64,000 nt of DNA from Sphaerolaimus hirsutus (taxonomy: Eukaryota > Nematoda > Chromadorea > Monhysterida > Sphaerolaimidae): contig OZ038452.1 in assembly GCA_964036195.1 (NCBI GenBank), forward strand, positions 18,408,704 through 18,472,703. Reading direction: 5' to 3'. Position 1 is the first letter of the stretch, and the number at the start of each line of letters is the position of its first letter. The notes under the pieces were generated by a model. That model had not been told where the DNA came from. It did no database searches and saw only the letters and a program-made list of their open reading frames with translations. The position numbers and the translations under genes are program-made. Shown piece after piece: positions 1-9,900 of this stretch.

Positions 1-245
1 TATTGCTGCAATTTTGGTGAATATACAATGAATATATAAAAGAATTCCCAATCTGCTCGTATCTTAGATTTGTTCAAATTAAGTAAAAATTATTTTTGGG
101 GATGTTGTAAGTTTCATCGTAAAGCATGTGGTGAACTTTAGAAACCTTGCGCTTATAGTCGAACTCCTGGCTATTTTTTCTGACCCATGTTTTTTCCGAA
201 TTCCAATATCACAATGTCAAGCGTATTTGAACCACCACCGTGCAG

Positions 246-2113
246 CTGCATTCGGTCTGATGCGCACATGGTGGCGTTGGACGACAAGCTGTACATCGTT
301 GGAGGATTTAATGGTGCAGATTGTCTGCAAAATGGTGAGTGCTGTGCTAACGAATGCTTGGCACGGTTCAAACGCGACCAGTTTCTAGAGATCGGTATTC
401 TGGATTAGCAGCGATTTCGTAAATTATTAATAAGGTAAATAGGTAGGTATACTCCGTGGACCGCATGCTATGCATTTTTCTGAAGGAAACACTCCATCAT
501 GACGTCAGCGTTCATGAAATAAAAATTGTTTCAGCGAAAAACAAATCGTTTCTGAAAAAAAACATTCTTCAGTTGTACGTGACTCCGCCTTTTCTTTTTG
601 AAATATTTTGATTTTGTGAAAGTGCATACATAAGTATCCTGCTCACGCGTTATCCACTGACATATATAATTTTTGGCACATACTTTGCGGTCCACCGAGT
701 ATATTCATATTTTCCCCAGGTTTTTCCTGGGAGATTTAATTTTCTTTCCTACAGCTGTCAAAATCAAGGTGGAGGTTACTTCTTGTGTTAAAATCAGGAC
801 TTGAAGGTAAAAGTACCTGACGCAGGCGAGTGGTACGACCCGCTGCGCGACAGTTGGCAGGCGATCGCGGCGCCCATGAGCGAGAAACGCTCGGGGGTGG
901 GTGCCTGCGCCCTGCACAATGCGCTCTATGTGTGCGGCGGATTCAACGGCGCCTTAAGATCGGCTGCGCTCCAGAGATTTGACCCGAGGTTAATACTGTA
1001 AATATATCGTTGAATAAGACCCCAGTGGAGTTATCATTTCATCAGAAGTTTAGCAAGGGGGTTATAGAAGGGGGGATGTTATTCAAAGGGAGGAGTTATT
1101 TTTTTCTCAGAACTTTCATTTTATTCACTGTAAATATGAATGCATTGCATCAACTCAAATAATGATTCAGGTATTTAACAGTTAAACAACAACTAAAACA
1201 CTTCATGCTATAATTTGTGTTGATCGGCATCTGAATCATACAAATACACATTGTGTAAACCAAATACCCAGAGGGGGAGTTATTCAAGGGGAGGAATTAT
1301 TTTTACCTCACCTGACCTACAGGGGGAGTTGTTATTCAAAAGTGGGGTCTTGTACAAGGATATACGGTATATAAATATGCTCAAGGTGTTCTGCTGCTGT
1401 AGTAGGTAGAAGACAGGACACTTTGAAAAATCGTGCACTTGGACAATTGTATTTTCCCATGGTCTGACACTTGTGCAAGGTATTGTAACGAGTTGCCAAT
1501 GTTTGTAGCCTCATAATGGGCAAAGGGTGTGTCGAGCAGTGTGTTCATTCCTCTCTGCGAACAGACACGGTCGGTGGCAGATGCTGCGTCCGATGCTGAC
1601 GGGCAGGTCAAACTTCGGCATGGAGTCGGCGCACGGGCTGGTGCACGTGGTGGGCGGCTACGACGGCAGCACCACAGTCGCCAGTGTAGAGGTGCGTGTA
1701 GGCGTCACAAATCTTACCTTAGGCCGCCCGGTTTTTTATTTTCTTTGAAAAAAGTTGACTTGAAAAATTGCTTCTGTGATCATACAATTACCTACACAAA
1801 GTCATAGAGCGGAAAAAACTCGACAATCAGTGCGCTCTCCTCGCCGCCGCAGGTGTACGAAGCGCGCATGGACCGGTGGTTCAACAGGGCCGACCAGTCG
1901 GCGCCCGACCACGTGCCGCCCATGAACGTGGCCCGCTCGGCCCTGTACCTGGTCTCGCTTGACGCGTTCGTTGCTTCTGCGAGCACAGTGCAATGTGTTG
2001 CGGTTGACCAATCATCCACCATTTACAATCCGTGCACAATCTGCGCAGGCTCACTGTCGACATGCGTCCATTCTGCCCCAGGCCATAACTCGACTGGTGT
2101 GATACAAAAATAG
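246..2113 (+). CDS. KLHL10: KLHL10-like kelch-repeat protein, 3' exons
   Basis: Four exons: 246-334, 826-988, 1565-1691 and 1853-2113, the last ending at TAG. Splice sites are gtgagt, gttaat and gtgcgt donors against cag acceptors, and the phases agree (1, 2, 0). Translation gives three to four kelch blades: RSDAHMVALDDKLYIVGGFN, then RSGVGA...LYVCGGFNGA, then RSNFGM...HVVGGYDG, then MNVARSALYL. From memory this follows the C-terminal half of animal KLHL10 closely, including blade spacing and the RSD, RSG, RSN and RSAL starts. KLHL10 is known as a CUL3 ubiquitin-ligase substrate adaptor needed in spermatogenesis. The BTB and BACK domains would be encoded left of position 1. The exact acceptor at 246 and the last 50 residues (after RSALYLVSL) are the least certain; the tail does not resemble known KLHL10 tails. 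GC-rich third positions distinguish these exons from the AT-rich flanks. The gene is convergent with the FLYWCH gene. Confidence 0.85.
1003..1372. repeat. TA-flanked CCGTATT-family MITE in KLHL10 intron
   Basis: The left end contains cgttgaataagacccc and the right end caaggatatacggta. The body has runs of G with ttattcaagggg words. It lies inside the intron between the second and third listed exons of the kelch gene. The left terminus is decayed. Confidence 0.6.
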
Positions 2114-2463
2114 CTTGTGATCATTTTGCCGCAGTAATCTGTACATGTATAATATTGACCTAGTGTCTTCGCAACTGGCACTGGCCAACAAAATTAAACA
2201 CTTCATTGAACACGTATTTGTTGTCCATGGCATTAAAAAAATTGTGAAAATGAACGCGTGCTGATATTACCAAAATAACTTTTTCTTAAAAATACCTGTT
2301 TCCCACGTTTGCCAGTTGGTAGAAAGTTTACTATGTGCTGGTTGATTTGCAGGGGATGTTAGTGTAGTTACAGAATATACTTCAATAATTTCCCTGCCTT
2401 GAAAAACAGTCCCAACTTAGTGAAAAATACCCTCCGAATAACTTCTCCATCCACGAGTCTGAA

Positions 2464-2720
2464 TATACCGTATTTCCTCAAAATCCCCCTGGTGGTTTCG
2501 TACATGGCCAGCAAATTTTGAGGGGGTTAATTCAAGGGGGTTTATAATTTCGCTAGAACTGTTACGAAATTCCACATACCGTATTACGTCGAAATACCTC
2601 CAAGGGGGTTATTATTTCGCCAGCAAAGTTTCAGGGGGGGGGGGTTAATTCACAGGGGCCTAATCGAGGCGGCTTATTCGAGGGGGCTTATTCAAGGGGA
2701 GTCTTTTATTTCGCCAGAAA
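2464..2720. repeat. Two broken CCGTATT-family MITE ends
   Basis: Left termini start at 2464 and 2574 (taccgtatt...), followed by the usual G-run and ttattcgaggggg words. I see no matching right terminus, so these are truncated or rearranged copies. They lie in the gap between the convergent kelch and FLYWCH genes (2114-3931). From 2720 to 3400 I see nothing else I can name. Confidence 0.55.
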
Positions 2721-3402
2721 TGTGCAATTACACGTAGTCAGAAATGAAAAAATCAAACAATTACCCTAGTGTAAACGGTGAACTTTCTCGCGCAATAGAT
2801 CGATGTGAAGACACTGTCGTTTCGTCAATAATGGCAGAACAAATTGCTGCAGTGCGAATCAACTGATCTATATCGAGTGGAGCGCATGCTTTGCGCAGAA
2901 TCTTACCATAATTTAATGAATAAAATATTGTGCTAAATTTCGTTATTAATTATTCCACTGTAAAAACGAAATATTACGATGAAAAACTGCATGATTTTTG
3001 GTTCATTATTCGGATGGGTTATGGTAGGTTTCTATACTAAGAGTGATGTGTGCCGAGTATAATTAACACTATTGGTGTTTTTTTTCATTTTCTGGTTGCA
3101 GTCATCATTTCTTCCGAAAAAGCAACAAAATAAAGAAGAACCGACATACGACAATGTGCTCTAAAAAAGGCAGCTCGGGAGCAAGAACACGCAAAACCGG
3201 TAATAACGAAAAACTAATTCGGGAACGTAAGATGCGGAAAAAGATTTTTCCAACCTGCATAAAGCATAAATCACTCCACAAAAAAGTATCGCTGAATTGA
3301 CGAGATTACCATCACTCCACAACAATTAACATTACAAAAACTAAGTAGGTATTTGTACAGAAGAAGCGGTTTCACTAGATTTTGGCCGGATTATACATAC
3401 CG

Positions 3403-3802
3403 TATTACCTCGAATTGACCCCCCCTCGAAATACCCCCCCCCCAAATTTCGGCTGAGGAAATAATAAACCCCCCCTCGAAATACCCCCCCCCCCTAAAAT
3501 TGAGTGTAACGTGAACGTACTTGACAGATACCGCAGTTTGTGATCTGTACAATACAGAACACACGTTAAAACTGATGATTAAGTGACGTTAGAGAAGGGT
3601 TTTTGTGTATATACAGTTATATATGGCTATAAACACATACATCTATGTAATTGTTTTTATTTTTCAACGTCTGCGTATGGGGAATTTCCAAAATTTCTGG
3701 CGAAATAATAGACCCCCCCCCCTCGAATTACCCCCCCCCCCGCCTCAAATTTTGCTGGCGAAATAATAAACCCCCTGGGGGTATTTCGAGGTAATACGGT
3801 AG
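3403..3802. repeat. Intact TA-flanked CCGTATT-family MITE
   Basis: This is a complete reference copy. It runs from TA-CCGTATTACCTCGAA to TTCGAGGTAATACGG-TA, with C-rich arms (aataccccccc) and a short AT-rich core. The TA on both sides fits a TA target-site duplication of the Tc1/mariner type, though TA is too short to prove it. Confidence 0.75.
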
Positions 3803-3931
3803 CTGGAGCGAGCCTTACGCAAGCGGTACAAAACAGCCCATGTATTTATATCCGATAATGTTTCGTTTGCCAAAAGTGCACAAAAAAGTGCCAAAATTAC
3901 TTGACAGGCATTGACAAAAAATCGATGAATA

Positions 3932-6900
3932 TTACCATTTTAATCTAAAATACGATCGTGATTCATATTCAAATGGTAAACATTTTTTAAAGAAAAATTC
4001 TTCCAGATACCGTGAAATGGAAGGTTGCCACCAGGGGACTAAACACCGGTGGATCAGGGATGATAAAATGCAGTCATAGACAGCTGGAATCCATGACCCG
4101 ACCAAGACTCCCTGCACCCCCTGCAGCACCAGTGAAAACAAAATGACAATGATGAAATGAACAAGCGATCCCGTTTTCTGAACGAATCGCTGTAAAAATC
4201 ACGATCAATTCTCAATAAAAAGCATCGACTCAACATCCAAGTTACAACAGTAAAGAGACAACAAAATGCTCCTATCAGCGGGACTGTTTACCGCGACTAT
4301 TGCTATTAAAAACTAAACGCGACCAACCGCGACTGTGACTCGGCATGTTATCGACTAGTTATCGCGCACAAAAATTATACCGTATATCCTTGAATAAGAC
4401 CCCAGGGGCGTTATTATTTCGTCAGAGGTTTTGGAGGGGGGAGTTATTCAAGGGGGGGTACTATTCAAGGGGGGGAGTTATTTTTTCCTCAGAACTTCCA
4501 GGAAAACTTTCACTTTATTCATTGTTTGTATGCATTCCGTCAACACATCTAATGCAGAAAATGACCAGTTCAACAAGAACAAAAACAACGTATCCATCCT
4601 AAAATTCGTGTTCATCGGCGTCTGAATCATTCAAATACACATTGTCGTTTTACCCAGAGGGGGGACTTATTCAAGAGGGGGGAGTTATTCAAGGGGGGGC
4701 GTTATTTTTTCCTCACCTGGCCAACAGGGGGGTGTTATTCAAGGGGGGGTATTATTCAAGGGGGGGGGTCTTATTCAAGGATATACGGTATATTGAAAAA
4801 AGGAAACAAACGAGTGGTGCACAAGCAACAAATGCATTTTTCATGAAATGATTATGTTTTGCAACTATTTTATTTATTTTACCTATTTTATTCGTTCAGA
4901 AATTCATTCAGGAAAATGCATAACGTGTGGTCCGCCAAGTATATACTCGACGGACATCATACTATGTTTTCGCACTCACTTATGTCTCACGTTGGAAGCG
5001 TGCCAATGATGATGAAGCATCTGATTTTTTTATATAAGATGATAACATCATTGGTGTGAATGCGTTAACGTAAATACATCGTTATAACAGAGATGACTTT
5101 TTTACGAAAATTGCAGGAGTAAAAAATCGTTGGCGCGCTTCCAGCGGGAACTACGCGTGCAGGGTGTAAAGTGACTGGAGTAACAAGTGCGAAGTGCATT
5201 TTGCCAGTCACAAGTTCAGCCAGTTGAGTCGGAAACATTCAATTGCCAAATCACTGGGTCAACTGAAGCCTGCGATATTTCAAGCAGAATTAAATATCTC
5301 TGTTGCAAAAAATCAACTTACCGTATTTCTCCGAAATACACCCAGGGGTTTTATTTTTCATAGTGCAGAGCTTGAGGCTGAGGGGTATTTTGAGGAGGGT
5401 GTATTTCGAGGATATACGGTAGTCCACTAATTTTTGTACAGGTATTTTAAGGTCTATATTTTATTACTAGCTTTATTATATGCGGTGATCAGGTAGTCGA
5501 ACTGTGGTTACCGTATTTCCTGGAAGTACCCCTGGGGGTTTGTTATTTCGCCAGCAAATTTTGGGGGGTGATAATTAGAGGGGGTCTTATTCAAGGGGGA
5601 GTTGGTATTTCACCAGAAATTTTCGCCTTTACCTAAAATTGGTAAAAATACATTATGTACCACATGCCAGACGGGAGTATTTCGACATTTGGTAAATTCA
5701 AGGGCTGTATTTCGAGGAAGGTGTCATGTTGCTTCCGGCGCTTCGAACAATTTTAGCGTGGTGTTGCTGGCGCTAAGCGCCATTAGCGAATCAAGTGACA
5801 CATACACTTAGGGCCATCAGTTCAATTCATAAATGAAAATGTGTGTCATTCGACCTACTACTTGCAAGTTGCAAGTATACTCAGCACATTAGGTAATTAC
5901 TCTCACCCATTTAAAATACTAGAACTTGTTTGATGAATGAATCGCCTCGTTTGATTGGTTTGTTTGATTGTTTGGATTGTTTGATGGAATGGCAAAAATC
6001 ACCTGATTCGCGCTGTGCCCGTCCCTTTCTCTGGCGCGACGCACAACTTGCTCCAATGTTCTTAGCTTGAATGCGTGCCGCCACTGCGCCTGCACCATCT
6101 GAAGAAAAAAGTATTTTTGTACTCTTCCAACATAATTTCTATCCGCCGTTCTATGGAGACTACCGTTCAATGAGAGAGTGCCATTGTATTGTGTGAGTGC
6201 AAAAACGCGCCAAACCATGCTGTTCTATTGGAGGTGCCAATCTATTGGAGGTATGCCATTCTATTAGAAGAAATAGTGTATTTATTTTCACCAGGTAATA
6301 CCGACAGGTCTGAGCGAGCGAAATAATAAACCCCCTCGAAAAAACCCCACCCATAAAATTTATGTAGTGTAATGAGAGTGTACATGACAGATGCAGCAGT
6401 TTGTAATCTGTGTAGTACAAAACGCAGGTGAAAACCAATGACAGAGCACGTAAAGCCAAGGTTTATACCTATCGTATTACCTCCAATATAAGGTATACCT
6501 TATATTGATTTCGTCAGCTTTTTTCAGCGTTTTGATATACCAAATATTAGAGGGCACCACACCTTATATTAGAGGTATACCGTATTTCGTCGAAATACCC
6601 CCCTCAAAATTGGCATTATTATGAATTAATCAAACTCCCCTCGAAATACCCCCCAAAGTTGAGTGTAAATAGAACGTACATGACAAAAGGTGCGTTTTGT
6701 GAACTGGCAATGCATAACACAGGTTAAAAACAATGACTGTATTACGTTATAACGTCGTCATACGCCATCTTCATACTTGTTTGAGTCTGTAGACTAGGGC
6801 TCGAACTCGACTTGACTCGACTCGACTCGTGACTAAAACAGGGTACCGACTCGACTCGCCCGACTCGACCGGAAAAATATGGCCCAAACTCGAGACTCGA

Positions 6901-9900
6901 GGTTTTTGCCTGACTCGACTTGAAATTTTGGCAAATTTCGAGTCAGGGTTTCCATTAAATAATGTCCTAAAATATCAATTTGGATATGAAATTTTAAACA
7001 TATTTTCCAAAAAATTTGCGCGCAAGCGCGCATTTCCACACCACATGCATGGTATATTGTGGATTGGCTGGCATATGTATTGAATAATGTTAAAACTCAA
7101 ATTTATTATTACCATACAATTCTACATAATGTGTGTGCACACGCTAGTTTAGCGCCAGATTTTGGTAAACTCATAAATCGGCTTTGATAAAACACATCTG
7201 AGTTTACTGAAATGAGATATTCGTAATCCCCATCAACTGCAGTTGACAGATACAACATTCTGGTAAACTCAAATGCATTCAAAGCCGATTTATGAGTTTA
7301 CCAAAATCTGGCAGTAAACTAGCGTGTGCTGCGCCACATACACACACACCACCTCAAATGCATTGCACAATGTTGGCACTGATCCAAAAAATGTTGTAAA
7401 AGATGTTGATTTTCCATCCCTAGCCGATTTTTTTGCAACTTGATTTGTGACAATATGAGTGATAAAAAGTTCTATTTTTGCTTTTTCTTGATATTTAAAT
7501 GAACTGTTGGCGTTAAAACTTCATTAAGTGTGTGTGACAACATTGGTAGAGAAACTGAGTGTCAAAAATTACTGCAAGGGTCATACCCATAAGTAATGAA
7601 CCCGACTCGACTCAAGATTTTTGCCCGACTCGACTCGACTTTTCACTGGCTCGCCCGACTCTACTCGCCGACTCGACCGGAAAAAATTTGAGGATGCGAC
7701 TTGAACTCGAGTTAGAAAAAAAATCGAGTTTCGAGCCCTACTGTAGACTCTTATATACGGTCGGTTTTGTCACATTTTTCTACATCTGCATACGTTACAA
7801 ACAACAAATTAGTACTGGGTGTTCAAAAAATTTCTGGCGAAATAATTAACCACCCCCCCGAAATACCCCCCCTCAAAATTCTCACTGTGAAAAAATTAAC
7901 CCCCAGGGGTATTTCGAGGAAATACGGTACCTTATATTGGCGTTATAATTTATATCAGAGGTAATACGGTATATACAGTTACGTATGTCAATAAACACCT
8001 ATACGCCTCTGTCATTGGTGTATTTTTCTACGTCTTAGTATGCCGAATTTCATAAAATTTGAGGGCAAAATGATGGACCCTCTCCAATAAGCCCCCTTAA
8101 AATTAACCGCCCCTCGAATTTTGCTGGCAAAAAAATGAACCCCGATGGGGGTATTTCGAGGTAATATGGTAAGACACAAACCTGGAGCACTTGAAGCAAG
8201 ACATCTTTTGGCGTTTGCTGCGGCTGCAACAGAGCTTGCCGCTTCAGTTCCTCATTGACTGTCACCCGCAGCTCCTTGAGCGGCATTGCGTTGTGATTGT
8301 GTCGCTGGGCCATGTCGCCGGCCGCACTGCCGCGTTTGAAAATCCCCTGCCCACTGCAGCCGACGTGTGGCGCACGCTGCACCACCATCATTGCAGGGCA
8401 GCCTGCACGAATTTGACAAGTACTTGTCTCTTGACTTTTGCCACTTGCGGAAACAGCACAAGAGTAAAGTTAAAAGTCAAAGTCAAGTCAAGGTCAAAGT
8501 CAAGTCAAATCAAGTCAAAGTCAAGAGCCAAGGCAACAGTCAAGAGTGACCGTAAATGCTTCAATAAGGCGACGGTCGGTTTATTGTTTTCAGCACATTT
8601 TTGAGGGTGGCATTATTGGAGAGGGTTGTATTGTATTTTTCAAAAACTCAAAAAATCTACCTTTCATTTAACGCGTATGAGCATGGCACCGTAAAGCAAT
8701 AGGTAATCACATCAAAGCCACAAAATTATCTAAATACTGAATATTCGGGTTCAACGAACTGCTCGCCAGCTCGTGAATTGTCCGCTGGCTCTGGCGAACT
8801 GGCCGCCAATTTGTCCGTCCGAAGATTGAGACATTGTTTTTCTTTTTTTAAATTTTTCTTTGGGGGTCGGATTATTGGAGAGGTCGCTTTATACTTACAC
8901 AACGTGCCACCGGGGGTTGTACTATTGGAGAGGTCGCTTTATTGGAGGGGTGTCATCCTAATAGAGCATTTACGGTAAGTACTTGTCAACTCGTGGGACT
9001 GGCCCCAGTATGCAAAAAAGACCTTTGAAGTAGGAGATAACAAGTACATAAATGGGTAATGGTTTTGGAGAATACCGTAAATGCTCTAGTGCGCTTAGAC
9101 ACTACAGCTAGAGCGACGCTTTCAAGTAGCTTGGGTCTTTTTTTTGCCACACTGATTTTCGCCACCTGCGCATCACAACAGACGCGTGCTCTCGCACAAG
9201 AAAAAACTCAGTCCCCCAAGGTCTGTTTTTATTCTGGGTATTCCAGTTCAAAGTTGGGCTGTCGGCACAGTCCTTTCATTGTTTCCGCTGTCATTGCAGC
9301 ACAAATTATCCGCTCATGTGATGGCGCATTTGCTCGGCAGCTTTTATTGATGTAGTGTTATGAAAGGTACATAATTGATGTACTTAAATGCGGGTGGTAT
9401 TTGTTAGTGTAATTAAATGCGGGTAATTAAGTGCGGGGTAATTGTCTTATTTGTAAATACTTATAAATAATTGTACTTGACATTTGTACTTATCACTAAT
9501 TGCACTTATCACTTCACATAGCACTTAGTACCAACCTACCATAACCCATCTGAATAGTGAACCAAAAACTATACATTTTTTCATCATGATAATTTTGTTT
9601 TTAATATGGCTTATTTAATTACGAAATTTACCACAAAATTTTATTCATTGAATGATGGTAGGACTCCACTACATTATATGAAAGTTTAAATGAATGCATC
9701 AATGCAACACATGAAAACAATGCGGCATATAAACAAAACATTGATTTGACAATACATGGGTGCCCTTTGGTGTGTGCCGCTCTGACCCCCAAAATGCAAA
9801 TGTCAATGCTGACATCGTAAACCATTCCAAGCCAAATTACGGTCAGGACACTAAAAATAAAAAGTGCCCAAGCCATGTGCGGGGCTTGGGTTATGCTGTA

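Larger units (their letters stand above)
6578..7929. repeat. CCGTATT-family MITE (level 3)
   Basis: TA-CCGTATTTCGTCGAAATAC on the left and GTATTTCGAGGAAATACGG-TA on the right. Its body is split by the hAT insertion at 6795-7740. Confidence 0.65.
6470..7971. repeat. AATATAAGG-word MITE (level 2)
   Basis: Starts TCGTATTACCTCCAATATAA and ends ATCAGAGGTAATACGG-TA. The arms repeat the word aatataaggta. A second copy of this family lies at 52162-52632. Confidence 0.65.
6290..8171. repeat. Five-level nest of DNA transposons, outer CCGTATT MITE
   Basis: The outer element has a decayed left end near 6290 and a right end TTCGAGGTAATATGG-TA at 8171. Its interior matches the 3403-3802 copy on both sides of the interruption. 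It abuts the donor site of the 8402-8182 FLYWCH exon. Confidence 0.65.
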
